A stretch of 64,000 nucleotides of DNA from Nelumbo lutea (GCA_022828595.1 JAKGHH010000007.1:39680356-39744355), one strand, 5' to 3'. Numbered from the stretch's first letter, positions 57,401 to 61,185 are shown. The notes: a model not told the origin generated them from the letters alone. Numbers and translations are program-made.

Positions 57401-59543
57401 ACAAATCTCAACGATTGAAATCGGCTGCCAGCAGTCTTAGTTTCCATTAGAGAGAGTGCATCCCCGATCATTACCTTTGTCCGACAAAGGGGCTGATCCT
57501 GTCACTATGATCACCCGCTCAGATGAATTCTCCGATTGTCCCAACATACCCAGGTTTTGACCCCCGCTAAGGATCTCACTGAATGGTACATCAAAGACAA
57601 CCCAATCCGACATCTAGCATAGTATCATAATCGAGTCTAGGGGTTAGGTTTAACTTTTTAGTTTTTCCCATCTATCTCCAAGGTCCAAAGCAATACTGGA
57701 AATCTGGTCCAATTCAAAGGTTCTATTAATCCTACACTGTATGTGCCTAGGGTATCACCGTGGCAGCTGAGACAGGCCACCCCAACCGACTTGGTGACAC
57801 TACAGTGTCAGCCTTGTCAGGATAGGTCTCCCCAGACCGATCCACTGGTTGTAAACATTCTAAACTAACACGAGTCTCATTAAGTGTCCAGTTTAAGGGT
57901 ATTACATAAAAACATACCAAAGGGAACATGAATCAAATATGTACTTTTATTCATTTACAATAAATTCATAAAATACATCATTCTTGATTGAAGCTAAGGG
58001 CATACAAAACTGTCTAACAAGAGAAACTTTTAAAATTTTGCCCAACCTTCCTATAGGGTTCAGCCACCCATATAATGGATCTCTCATCCCTTCACCTAGG
58101 CCATTATTGTCCTTTTTTTCTTCTTCTAAAGAAGGGTAAAATAGCATTATGGGTTTATATTTGAGCCTAGCACCATCAGTTGATGATGGATACAAAGATC
58201 AATACTAACCAAAAAATGATTTTACAATTTGATAGAACCCTTGAAAATGTAACATCTCATACCATTAGAAGGTATCAGGTTCTCAAATAACTTGTCAATA
58301 TTTACCATCCAAACAACAATTAGAAAACAGTATAACCTTTTCAAGCAAAAGAAAATCACAATAGGATTGAGCTTAAAAACCATTGGGCTGATAGGACATA
58401 CCATCTGTAACTCAACCTGCTCTCGAGGAAGAACAAGAGATCTCGAAGTAAGGATAAACTCTTTAAGTGAAGCTGGCCAGTTATCCTAGTATCATAAGAA
58501 AATAAGCACCAATTGTTAAGCCTGCACATGGATATTTATCATTAATCCATCCTTTTTCTTTGTGAGTGTGTGCTTGTTTGGTGGGGGGGAATAAATTTTA
58601 TTTGAAAGAAGCATAACCATCATAGTAGAATAACTAAGTCCACTGTTATAATCGCATCATGGAAACCAAAATGTTGAAATAAGAACTACAGCCAAGAACA
58701 AGTTTAAAAAAAAAAAAATACACATGATTAAATGGTTAGCATTGACTTATCACATACGGGGGCTCTCTGAGGGAAATCTCTAAGGTCTGACCCATAAATT
58801 CGATGGTCATAAATTAGCACTTGTCTGGAATTTCAAGAAAGTGAAAATGACAACCCTTCTATTGTTAAAAAAAAAAAAAGATTCCCGCACAAATTTAAAA
58901 CCCAGGAGATGGATAATCAACAATAACTTTCAGAACGTGAATAATTCTTCAGAGTGTAACAACGTCACACTTACCCTTACCATCAACGTAGTAATTGAAT
59001 TAATTATTCCCTTTTATACATTTAGACAAACTTGTGCAATTTTTATTAATGAGGAAGAAAAGAAAAGCTTGTCAATTGTCCTACTCTAAAAAGAAAACCC
59101 AGTTGTTGTAGCTTATAGAAACAAAAGGAATAAAAAGGACGAGTTAATTAGAAATACATCATTACTGACAAAGAGAACGAAAAAATGTAGTAGAACAACA
59201 ACCTGGACAATTCCAGACGGAATCTTGAGAAGATTTTCAACTGATTCTTTGCGAAGGCAATTCATCCACTGCTTATCAATAGACTCCCATAGTCTGTCCT
59301 GCAAAAAATAATAAAAACGAATAATACGATTTAGAGCAAAATTCAGGCAATGTAAGCAATTGGAAATGTATTGAGATGAAATCAATAAAAAAACAATAGA
59401 GCATGGAAAGGAGATACCTTAAAGAAGTTGACGACATGGTCGTTCAGAAGAAATACGTAAGGTCTAAGGAAGTCGTTAATGGCGCTAATCCATTCTAGGG
59501 TTTGAGCTGCAGTATCGCATGAGTATCTGCAGTGTGGAGCCAT
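218..59543 (-). CDS. METTL25-like: METTL25/METTL25B-like SAM-dependent methyltransferase, 10 exons in window, 3' end outside
   Basis: Ten minus-strand exons join in phase: 59543-59418, 59298-59203, 58485-58402, 48390-48316, 45394-45314, 41890-41761, 41367-41106, 29958-29784, 12156-12073 and 425-218 (1,321 bp, 440 residues, no stop). All inferred introns are GT-AG. The glycine-rich SAM-binding motif DVGAGQGYLAQVL is at residues 149-161. It is followed by the acidic end of a second strand (VVAIDAS), a LHACGDLS block at 273-280 and GCCYNLL at 300-306, the hallmark order of the METTL25/RRNAD1 family (Methyltransf_32 type fold). Family knowledge: predicted methyltransferases; I know of no settled substrate for the plant protein. 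The C-terminal part, usually some tens of residues more, lies left of the window. Introns run from 119 bp to 17.6 kb and hold almost all mobile elements described here. Inference: still functional, because no exon carries a stop or frameshift. Confidence 0.92.
426..1113. other. Intron 9, low-complexity stretch
   Basis: No coding signal. It contains the A-rich micro-insertion at 831-848 and a purine-rich (gaa/gag) run at 940-1035 ending next to the copia LTR. Confidence 0.6.
831..848 (+). mobile_element. A-tail-only retroposition insertion (18 bp)
   Basis: An A-rich 18-mer is flanked by perfect 18-bp direct repeats (813-830 and 849-866, agaaccatcagtaatcaa). That is the pattern left when a LINE machinery copies only the poly(A) end of an RNA. 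A tandem duplication by replication slippage is the alternative. Confidence 0.6.
1114..1408 (-). repeat. 3' LTR of the copia relic
   Basis: A 295-bp LTR with canonical inverted ends: minus strand starts TGTTAGAG and ends TATAACA. It lies directly after a polypurine tract (cttgaggggga at 1409-1419), just downstream of the pol stop. It contains a TATA-like tatataaat region followed by a pyrimidine-rich leader. Confidence 0.85.
1546..1946 (-). pseudogene. copia RNase H fragment
   Basis: Reads [17 protein letters not shown], then [28 protein letters not shown] and [11 protein letters not shown]: the D-E-D RNase H core of copia pol. Downstream the frame continues through [14 protein letters not shown] to a stop near 1416, next to the polypurine tract. 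Confidence 0.85.
2565..4128 (+). pseudogene. LINE reverse transcriptase, broken
   Basis: Fragments in successive frames carry [30 protein letters not shown] and the LINE-specific tail ([30 protein letters not shown]). At least two in-frame stops (3135-3137, 3237-3239) and a frameshift near 3540 break it. The two catalytic aspartates of the FADD box are replaced. Confidence 0.88.
4361..4975 (+). pseudogene. LINE RNase H domain, broken
   Basis: [19 protein letters not shown], then [12 protein letters not shown], a stop, then [20 protein letters not shown] and [17 protein letters not shown]. These are the D, E and D positions of the plant-type RNase H carried by this LINE family. One stop and one frameshift. 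Confidence 0.85.
5092..5934 (-). pseudogene. copia reverse transcriptase, broken
   Basis: [16 protein letters not shown] at the N-side, [15 protein letters not shown] (the YVDD box is changed to YVNG), then [20 protein letters not shown] and the [21 protein letters not shown] block. Frameshifts separate the pieces. Confidence 0.85.
6503..7262 (-). pseudogene. copia gag zinc knuckle, protease and pre-integrase remnants
   Basis: [14 protein letters not shown] at about 7200-7250 fits CCHC spacing. [16 protein letters not shown] follows as the aspartic protease site. The pre-integrase piece ends in LSTLKCESC, whose CxxC is its zinc ligand pair. Frameshifted and interrupted by stops. Confidence 0.75.
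7541..8490 (+). mobile_element. Copia gag-like scrap and unassigned sequence
   Basis: The plus strand from about 7600 to 7960 reads [19 protein letters not shown] and later [16 protein letters not shown], which looks like the UBN2-type gag region of a second copia element, heavily mutated. From 7960 to 8490 I recognise nothing. Confidence 0.45.
8520..9245 (+). pseudogene. Ty3/gypsy integrase, broken
   Basis: [18 protein letters not shown] is followed by [21 protein letters not shown] (the core Asp), [15 protein letters not shown] and a frameshift. The second Asp region reads [13 protein letters not shown]. The [16 protein letters not shown] block at 9042-9110 is the typical integrase C-side. 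Confidence 0.82.
9294..9620 (+). pseudogene. Chromovirus integrase tail and chromodomain-like region
   Basis: [21 protein letters not shown] is the spacer conserved before plant chromodomains. After a stop at 9510 the frame continues as [18 protein letters not shown], whose W-x-G-x8-TWEP pattern is the chromodomain core. Confidence 0.8.
9663..9989 (+). repeat. 3' LTR of the Ty3/gypsy element
   Basis: 327 bp with perfect inverted ends TGTTAGG...CCTAACA. Preceded by a purine tract and contains a TATA-like tataaagg near 9850. The five bases after it (caaag) should be the target copy, but the 5' side is missing. Confidence 0.85.
9990..10928. other. Intron 9, no recognised gene
   Basis: Weakly protein-like minus-strand phrases (around 10000-10440) could be decayed copia gag, but frames are too broken to call. 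A run of 24 A occurs at 10641-10664 without a recognisable target duplication. Confidence 0.4.
10929..11545. mobile_element. hAT-like non-autonomous element
   Basis: Ends are inverted and similar: catagttgtcaaggtgacgcc on the left, and the reverse of the right end reads catagttttcatggcacc. Subterminal gcctaggc-type motifs sit at both ends. Flanking 8-mers ggttctgc and ggttgagc match at 6 of 8 positions, which suits an aged hAT target duplication. No transposase. Confidence 0.55.
11546..12072. other. Intron 9, unique-looking sequence
   Basis: No coding signal or repeat recognised; leads up to exon 9. Confidence 0.5.
12073..12156 (-). CDS. METTL25-like: METTL25-like exon 9
   Basis: 84 bp, residues 344-371, SAERWRSLT to RAAFQM. 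Acceptor tttattag, donor ATG|gtagat, phase 0. The frame continues into the intron (as VDKFSL), but the conserved continuation VLNRYYPE is found in exon 10. Confidence 0.92.
12371..12462. repeat. Direct repeat copy 1 (partner at 16688-16772)
   Basis: Shares long identical stretches such as gtcaaaggat and ttgtctttatgatta with 16688-16772 in the same order and orientation. The origin is unknown; see findings. Confidence 0.65.
12463..13118. other. Intron 8, A/T-rich repeat-like sequence
   Basis: Begins with repeated acaaggc/gcacaagg motifs (12478-12535), similar to subterminal motifs of plant hAT-like elements, but no matching right end was found. The rest is A/T-rich with no gene. Confidence 0.4.
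13119..14553. mobile_element. Interspersed repeat, copy A, interrupted by a LINE
   Basis: Ends tttaaagtgtccctgattt and ...ccaacattttaaatc are roughly inverted. The inside is rich in atatttcc/ggaaatat. The same sequence recurs at 34258-40612 (copy B). This copy carries the LINE 3' end at 13322-14125. Probably a non-autonomous DNA element; no transposase. Confidence 0.6.
13322..14125 (-). mobile_element. LINE 3' end, 5'-truncated
   Basis: The poly(T) at 13324-13333 marks the 3' tail on the minus strand. The RNase H end reads [14 protein letters not shown], then [17 protein letters not shown]. Upstream pieces give [15 protein letters not shown] and [16 protein letters not shown], the linker between zinc region and RNase H in this LINE family. 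No clear target duplication was found. Confidence 0.8.
14599..16540 (+). mobile_element. Solo LTR, about 1.94 kb
   Basis: Begins TGTTAGACAG and ends TCTTTCA. Flanked by the 5-bp direct repeat ttttt (14594-14598 and 16541-16545). It is colinear with the two LTRs at 54244-58094. No coding sequence. It has the usual LTR layout of a non-coding upstream part and a transcribed leader-like end. The open frames inside are incidental. Confidence 0.85.
16688..16772. repeat. Direct repeat copy 2 (partner at 12371-12462)
   Basis: Direct-orientation match to 12371-12462, about 4.3 kb away, with the repeat A/LINE/solo-LTR block in between. Confidence 0.65.
17388..17636 (-). pseudogene. LINE RNase H, left of the copia insertion
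   Basis: [20 protein letters not shown] then [19 protein letters not shown] and [12 protein letters not shown]. The upstream half of the same frame lies at 22900-23253 on the other side of the copia element. Confidence 0.85.
17640..18012 (-). repeat. 3' LTR of the copia element
   Basis: 373 bp. The minus strand starts TGTAGAGAAC and ends CATCTACT, so the terminus is CT rather than the usual CA. The other LTR shows the same end, so this is not a single-copy mutation. Confidence 0.9.
18385..20235 (-). pseudogene. copia reverse transcriptase and RNase H (616-residue frame)
   Basis: A long open frame. An integrase-end linker comes first, then [64 protein letters not shown] (YVDD intact), [15 protein letters not shown] and [21 protein letters not shown] stop after SWRSKK at 18382-18384 (a CAG to TAG change) and a TGA near 18310 interrupt the RNase H, which continues at 17998-18291 with [15 protein letters not shown]. 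The catalytic residues are present, so decay is recent. Confidence 0.92.
20121..21264 (-). pseudogene. copia protease-side and integrase, frameshifted
   Basis: [17 protein letters not shown] follows the protease DSGASD site. [11 protein letters not shown] is the zinc pair, [16 protein letters not shown] carries the first core Asp, and a stop follows VLRSDILC. The next piece begins [21 protein letters not shown] frameshift separates the two. Confidence 0.88.
21288..21690 (-). pseudogene. copia gag end with zinc knuckle
   Basis: [14 protein letters not shown] (C-x2-C-x4-H-x4-C) at about 21575-21615, followed by a Ser/Ala/Pro-rich linker to 21288. Upstream, 21690-22527 has no gag capsid frame and looks like a leader. 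Confidence 0.8.
22528..22894 (-). repeat. 5' LTR of the copia element
   Basis: 367 bp, same ends as the 3' LTR, followed on the minus strand by the tRNA primer site. A few small indels (for example in the gagaga run and near ctgccgccacc) distinguish it from the 3' LTR. Confidence 0.9.
22843..23253 (-). pseudogene. LINE zinc-finger region (zf-RVT)
   Basis: [20 protein letters not shown] then [20 protein letters not shown] and [20 protein letters not shown]: the C-x2-C and H/C ligands of the region between RT and RNase H. The frame runs into the copia LTR at 22894, so its last ~17 codons are not LINE. Confidence 0.85.
23711..25489 (-). pseudogene. LINE reverse transcriptase, frameshifted
   Basis: Pieces in order: [83 protein letters not shown] and the tail [16 protein letters not shown]. 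Both catalytic aspartates remain, but stops and shifts separate the blocks. Confidence 0.88.
25615..26389 (-). pseudogene. LINE endonuclease (APE type), frameshifted
   Basis: [16 protein letters not shown] contains the QE-x-K metal-site motif. [34 protein letters not shown] (the GDFN block) and VTSDHHPF (the catalytic SDH) follow. Three frames. Confidence 0.88.
26580..28827 (-). pseudogene. LINE ORF1, frameshifted
   Basis: Begins near 28827 with [20 protein letters not shown], continues with [11 protein letters not shown] and [15 protein letters not shown] near 28020-28100, then acidic and Ser-rich stretches ([20 protein letters not shown] around 27300-27365). It matches ORF1 of the LINEs at 32322-33836 and 37408-40113. 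The exact RNA-binding domain type is not recognised. Confidence 0.7.
28974..29093 (-). mobile_element. Very short LINE-type insertion (120 bp)
   Basis: Flanked by the 18-bp direct repeat acattctgcaattgattt (28956-28973 and 29094-29111). It begins on the plus strand with a T run, then a LINE-like 3' end (aataggtaataggtatcatttc). So it is a minus-strand, severely 5'-truncated retroposition. Confidence 0.8.
29112..29783. other. Intron 8, no gene
   Basis: Contains atattggggaaatattgac-like text (29195-29215) that recalls repeat A/B, but no boundaries are visible. Confidence 0.4.
29784..29958 (-). CDS. METTL25-like: METTL25-like exon 8 (GCCYNLL block)
   Basis: 175 bp, residues 285-343. It begins by completing Arg 285 and reads [19 protein letters not shown] to SARDLACQ. 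Acceptor ttttcag, donor CAG|gtatac, phase 0. It stands alone between the 11.1 kb intron 7 and the 17.6 kb intron 8. Confidence 0.93.
29959..30639. other. Intron 7, no recognised feature
   Basis: No coding frame or repeat recognised. Confidence 0.45.
30751..31077 (-). pseudogene. In-frame endonuclease-tail/RNase H fusion
   Basis: One 108-residue frame. [19 protein letters not shown] is endonuclease/RT linker sequence (compare 2280-2340 and 36500-36560). From about residue 37 it becomes [15 protein letters not shown], the third RNase H block, and ends with [15 protein letters not shown]. This documents the deletion of RT. Confidence 0.85.
31224..31373 (-). mobile_element. tRNA-derived SINE
   Basis: About 150 bp. 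On the minus strand it has an A box-like ggttggtaagg (31336-31326) and a B box-like ggatcgaatcc (31298-31288), and ends in an A-rich tail. Flanked by a 20-bp target duplication with 3 mismatches (31204-31223 and 31374-31393). Removing it restores the LINE endonuclease reading (SIRKFNEFI). Confidence 0.8.
31434..31904 (-). pseudogene. LINE endonuclease, broken
   Basis: [20 protein letters not shown], then [20 protein letters not shown] and [11 protein letters not shown] (the GGDFNVI block with a changed frame). The N-side near 31740-31840 gives the [14 protein letters not shown] region. Confidence 0.78.
32322..33836 (-). pseudogene. LINE ORF1, broken
   Basis: [23 protein letters not shown] text, then [20 protein letters not shown] and [14 protein letters not shown]; later an acidic stretch [15 protein letters not shown] around 32880-32940. 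Homologous to ORF1 at 26580-28827 and 37408-40113. Confidence 0.7.
33860..34080 (+). mobile_element. Inverted LINE zinc-region scrap
   Basis: The plus strand reads SPKIKAFY then [16 protein letters not shown], matching the zf-RVT start of the minus-strand LINEs ([20 protein letters not shown]). It sits right after the 5' end of the previous LINE in opposite orientation. Confidence 0.6.
34902..36230 (-). pseudogene. LINE RT tail, zinc region and RNase H (442-residue frame)
   Basis: [18 protein letters not shown], then the zinc region [20 protein letters not shown], the linker [16 protein letters not shown] and RNase [21 protein letters not shown] / [15 protein letters not shown] / [14 protein letters not shown] with D, E and D present. 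It ends at a stop near 34902, slightly short of the usual LAKQG end, which is in another frame near 34830. The longest intact LINE frame in the window. Confidence 0.9.
36373..37487 (-). pseudogene. LINE ORF2 start and endonuclease, frameshifted
   Basis: KILSWNVRG at about 37285-37310 is the canonical endonuclease start. [68 protein letters not shown] and [10 protein letters not shown] (SDH) follow. It stops at about 36373 next to the RT deletion. Confidence 0.88.
37408..40113 (-). pseudogene. LINE ORF1 with start codon, frameshifted
   Basis: ATG at 40113-40111 ([12 protein letters not shown]). A 7-A run near 40078-40084 shifts the frame; the main N-terminal frame then runs 40073-39471 ([34 protein letters not shown]). 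The [20 protein letters not shown] block is near 39100-39170. The end is Glu/Arg-rich (37408-37998). Confidence 0.75.
40120..40345 (-). repeat. Decamer tandem repeats forming the LINE 5' leader
   Basis: The plus strand shows ctcaccctct units repeated in four clusters (40123-40166, 40197-40232, 40271-40290, 40309-40335). They lie between the LINE 5' end and the ORF1 ATG. On the element's own strand this is gtgagaggg-rich. Plausibly promoter or leader sequence of the LINE. Confidence 0.8.
40613..41105. other. Intron 7 end
   Basis: A short further match to the end of repeat A/B occurs at 40660-40715 (accaacatcaacattttata-like). No gene. Confidence 0.4.
41106..41367 (-). CDS. METTL25-like: METTL25-like exon 7 (LHACGDLS block)
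   Basis: 262 bp, residues 198-285. The acceptor ccagcacag at 41368 is chosen over the earlier ccag because only it restores the frame from phase 1 (reading [12 protein letters not shown]). It contains the variable middle region and ends with [17 protein letters not shown]. The donor CTTAG|gtcatt leaves phase 2. Confidence 0.9.
41761..41890 (-). CDS. METTL25-like: METTL25-like exon 6 (SAM motif I, second half)
   Basis: 130 bp, residues 155-198, [10 protein letters not shown] through [10 protein letters not shown] to HYAAKT. VVAIDAS is the second-strand acidic block expected to contact the SAM ribose. Acceptor tttttag. The donor acaa|gtacgt leaves phase 1, and this fits the next exon. Confidence 0.92.
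41891..42303. other. Intron 5, no recognised gene
   Basis: No clear frame. The copia fragment starts immediately after. Confidence 0.45.
42304..43760 (+). mobile_element. Ty1/copia 3' remnant with LTR-like end
   Basis: The plus strand reads [24 protein letters not shown] and [16 protein letters not shown] (RT), then scattered RNase H text ([12 protein letters not shown] at 43090-43140) in broken frames. A 151-bp tandem duplication lies at 43091-43391. From about 43410 to 43620 there is LTR-like text ending in a pyrimidine-rich stretch, but exact LTR ends are not visible. Confidence 0.75.
43091..43391 (+). repeat. Tandem duplication within copia RNase H end
   Basis: Unit 1 at 43091-43241 and unit 2 at 43242-43391 share cacatagaagtagatagcca, gtgcctaccaattgtg and ttgaatgactaaaggttgga. 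About 10-15% divergence, so an old duplication. Confidence 0.85.
43957..44053. repeat. Short tandem duplication
   Basis: Two ~43-bp units (43957-43999 and 44010-44053), each ending ttttttctaaatatcccc, start to start 53 bp. No coding meaning seen. Confidence 0.75.
44339..44384 (+). mobile_element. Ultra-short LINE tail insertion (46 bp)
   Basis: Flanked by perfect 14-bp repeats atatagtaacaata (44325-44338 and 44385-44398). The insert ends in A8G and contains two ttacttaycaaaaaaaag units, the common 3' terminus of the LINEs here (gatcaaaaaaa). Confidence 0.75.
44400..45313. other. Intron 5, no gene; simple repeat near exon 5
   Basis: No frame recognised. A (gaaa)n microsatellite lies at 45249-45300, ending 14 bp from exon 5's donor side. 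Confidence 0.6.
45314..45394 (-). CDS. METTL25-like: METTL25-like exon 5 (SAM motif I, first half)
   Basis: 81 bp, residues 128-154. It ends in TIIDVGAGQ, so the SAM-binding glycine motif is split by intron 5 exactly before GYLAQVL. Acceptor ttgaacag, donor CAG|gtgtgc, phase 0. Confidence 0.93.
45731..46132. mobile_element. hAT-like non-autonomous element
   Basis: Left end taggggtacccat, right end reversed taggggtgatcat; the inside has repeated gcccagccc/ggccaggcc motifs. Same style of ends as the 49754-51473 element, but no matching 8-bp flanks were found. Confidence 0.6.
46935..47263. other. A/T-rich stretch
   Basis: Repeated ttaatttagtt/attaattt motifs and nothing coding. Either junction filler or a separate A/T-rich element. 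Confidence 0.5.
47765..48016 (+). pseudogene. LINE RT tail fragment
   Basis: [20 protein letters not shown], then [20 protein letters not shown] and [15 protein letters not shown]. This is the conserved region after the LINE polymerase core. The upstream part at 47340-47440 gives [10 protein letters not shown] in another frame. Confidence 0.82.
48316..48390 (-). CDS. METTL25-like: METTL25-like exon 4
   Basis: 75 bp, residues 103-127 ([10 protein letters not shown]...KKKHE). Acceptor attttgcag, donor GAA|gtaagt, phase 0. It lies between the truncated LINE ending near 48250 and a copia remnant at 48940. Confidence 0.93.
48391..48835. other. Intron 3, no gene
   Basis: Nothing recognised. Confidence 0.5.
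48836..48918 (-). mobile_element. Short LINE 3'-end insertion (83 bp)
   Basis: Flanked by perfect 10-bp repeats gcccccattt (48826-48835 and 48919-48928). It begins cttttgatcaataac on the plus strand, like the 3' end of the LINE at 34641. Confidence 0.8.
49754..51473. mobile_element. hAT-like non-autonomous element (outer), 1.72 kb
   Basis: Terminal inverted repeats taggggtgcaa...ttgcacccct(a). Perfect 8-bp target duplication gatctaac (49746-49753 and 51474-51481). Subterminal cccgagccc/gggctcggg motifs. No transposase. Carries the second element at 50226-51436. Confidence 0.92.
50226..51436. mobile_element. hAT-like non-autonomous element (inner), 1.21 kb
   Basis: Ends caaggtttaaaa and ttaaaaccttg are inverted. 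Perfect 8-bp target duplication cataaacc (50218-50225 and 51437-51444). Many gtatcg/cgatac motifs cluster within 200 bp of both ends (for example ggtgtatcggggtgtatcgg); the centre is A/T-rich. No transposase. Confidence 0.92.
52535..52749 (+). mobile_element. Short LINE 3'-end insertion (215 bp)
   Basis: Flanked by gaccctattt (52525-52534 and 52750-52759). Contains the RNase H end [20 protein letters not shown], a stop, a 3' UTR and a poly(A) tail after gttgctgatc. Confidence 0.88.
52760..53864. other. Intron 3, degenerate short repeats
   Basis: ggggcaaagcccct-like units recur three times (about 52926, 52968 and 53060), the last two followed by a related gatgctttg phrase. No gene. Confidence 0.5.
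53865..54135. mobile_element. PIF/Harbinger-like MITE (271 bp)
   Basis: Left end gggtccatttggttc, right end reversed gggtccaattagtttg. The inside is repetitive ggaatcagaat/attccgattcc. Flanking trinucleotides are tac and taa, close to the TWA duplication of this class but not identical. Confidence 0.7.
54244..58094 (+). mobile_element. Solo LTR (outer), interrupted by an opposed solo LTR
   Basis: Left part 54244-56093 and right part 58025-58094 together make about 1.92 kb, begin TGTTAGAC and end CCCTTCA. Target duplication cctag (54239-54243 and 58095-58099). A TATA-like ctataaataaag at 55617-55628 fits an LTR promoter. Colinear with the LTR at 14599-16540. Confidence 0.9.
56094..58019 (-). 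mobile_element. Solo LTR (inner), same family, minus strand
   Basis: 1,926 bp, TGTTAGAC...CCCTTCA on the minus strand. Target duplication agaga (56089-56093 and 58020-58024). Inserted about 70 bp before the 3' end of the outer LTR, in the opposite direction. The two form a long imperfect inverted repeat. Confidence 0.92.
58402..58485 (-). CDS. METTL25-like: METTL25-like exon 3
   Basis: 84 bp, residues 75-102, from [10 protein letters not shown] to QVELQM. Acceptor tactag, donor ATG|gtatgt, phase 0. It is followed by the 10.0 kb intron 3 that carries the nested solo LTRs and the copia/LINE/hAT nest. Confidence 0.93.
59203..59298 (-). CDS. METTL25-like: METTL25-like exon 2
   Basis: 96 bp, residues 43-74, from DRLWESID to PSGIVQ. 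The acceptor ...tttttgcag and the donor CAG|gttgtt are both clear. Phase 0 at both ends. Intron 1 upstream is only 119 bp. Confidence 0.93.
59418..59543 (-). CDS. METTL25-like: METTL25-like exon 1 (start codon)
   Basis: Encodes residues 1-42, beginning MAPHCRYSC and ending HVVNFFK. The ATG is at 59543-59541. The frame stays open upstream to 59597, but without another ATG, so this start is chosen. The donor is AAG|gtatct at 59417. This N-terminal block is well conserved in plant METTL25-like proteins and precedes the catalytic domain. Confidence 0.93.
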
Positions 59544-60506
59544 TTTGGAGGGAAACGCTTTCGCGGAGGAAGTATCTGTTCCCGTGTCTGCGTGCACGTG
59601 GCTGGAAATTGGAGCCCTGCGCTACGACAGTATCGTAGCAAAAGTGAACTCATCTGCAAGAGGGGGTAATTATAAAGCACTCCCCAAGTGAATAGGCCAA
59701 AGCCAAAATGCCAGAAGTAGCGCAAACCTCGGGTTGGGCTCGGGCCTGACGGCCTTGACCCAACCCGAGGTCAAGCCTAAAGAGGCGTTTGGATAAGTTT
59801 TGACTTAGAATTTTCTAATTTATACAGTAAAGGCCAATATTAAAATAAGTAAACTTGTTTTATTATGTTTTATAAATTTTTCTCACGTGAGAAAATTATT
59901 TATTTACCTGAAAAATGAATAGATGTTATTCGAATAATGGAACTAATTTTACCATGGCCCCAATACTTAATGCAAAAAAATACAATAAAATTGGTTAATG
60001 GAAAATAGATACGTCATTGACCAACTTCTCCCTATTTATCGATAAATAAACGGGACCTTAGACTTTTTGAAGTTGGACTCTTGGATTGGGAACCTGCATG
60101 GTATAATTTGCTTCAAAGCATGCTTTTCAAAATAAAAACCTAAACCGGGTGTTACCAAACTACTTTTCTGACTTCCATATACACCTAGGACCATTATATT
60201 GGCTACTTAAAATGTAGTATTCCAACCTATTAATCCAAACTAATTATTATAAAAACAATCATTACCTACCTAGCTAATATTAAATCCATAAATTAAAAAA
60301 TATATATACTAATGGATGCACCACATTACATAATAAATGTAACAAACAAAAGACCACCATGCAAAGTAATAACCAAAGAATAATGCAACATAATATGTTG
60401 CAACTACGACAAGCGCATATCGTTAATGGTTTAATCGATAAATTAGCGGGGACCCATGTGATGCATAAGATTTATTAATAATAGATACATGTAAGAGAGT
60501 ATAAAT
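59544..60506. promoter_or_regulatory. METTL25-like: Upstream region of the METTL25-like gene
   Basis: The 5' flank of the minus-strand gene. No convincing TATA box near the ATG. It holds a perfect 12-bp palindromic stem (59727-59738 / 59759-59770) and a short region at about 59780-60060 whose ends (ggcgtttggataa, aaacgggacctta) suggest a decayed MITE. Confidence 0.4.
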
Positions 60507-61185
60507 AGGGATGTCAACGAGTTGGGTACGGCACATTCGGAATTTCCTACCTATCATGAATTGGAGCCACACATCTCTATTATGAATTGAGAGATGTGTG
60601 GCTACAATTAATGGCAGGTAGAGAGTGGGTAGGAAAAGTGAGTAGGAAATCTGGGCTCAGGTACGGCATGGGTTTGCCTCAATCCTAACCCAATCCTCTA
60701 GCACTCCAACCTGAACCCGATCTAACCTGGTTAAAAAATACATGATTCCCAAACTTGACCCGACCCTATAGGGTTTAACCCAGTTCCGACCGAACTTAAC
60801 TTGTATAGTTTTAAAATGTATTTTTTTAACACATTTTGAAGACCCTAAATACTTTAAATAAGGAAATTCTTTTATAGATCCTAAGGTATTATTTTTTCCA
60901 TTTAAAAAAAGAAGAAAATCAAATCAACATATAAATAAATTATAAACTTTAAGCCTATAAAGTTAGAAGTAAAAGAAAAAATTGCAAGAACACTTGGTAT
61001 ATATGCAAGGTATCATGACTTGGCAAGGGGCAGGTCAACCAAAACCCAACCCTAACCCAAACCTAACTTGGGTCAAAGAATCAAAATTCTAACCTAACCC
61101 TAAACCAAATATACTTGACCCTAACCCGACCCTATAGGGTGGATCAAGCTGGGTTAACCATTTAACCCGACCCATTGACATCCTT
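60507..61185. mobile_element. DNA-element-like repeat with inverted ends
   Basis: Ends agggatgtcaac and, reversed, aaggatgtcaat; the inside has repeated aacccgacc/gggtcggg-type phrases. Flanking 8-mers match poorly (5 of 8). Contains the hairpin at 60547-60645. Confidence 0.5.
60547..60645. repeat. Foldback hairpin
   Basis: tttcctacc...gccacacatctct is mirrored by agagatgtgtggc...gggtaggaaa. The central stem of 13 bp is nearly continuous. Looks like a tiny foldback MITE nested in the previous repeat. Confidence 0.6.

Noticed and set aside
54244..58094. One large foldback or palindromic DNA transposon
   Set aside because: Two separate perfect 5-bp duplications and the continuation of the outer LTR after 58024 show two nested solo LTRs.
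59544..59597. Longer N-terminus for the METTL25-like protein
   Set aside because: The frame is open, but no ATG occurs upstream in frame; the sequence before MAPHCRY has no known match in the family.
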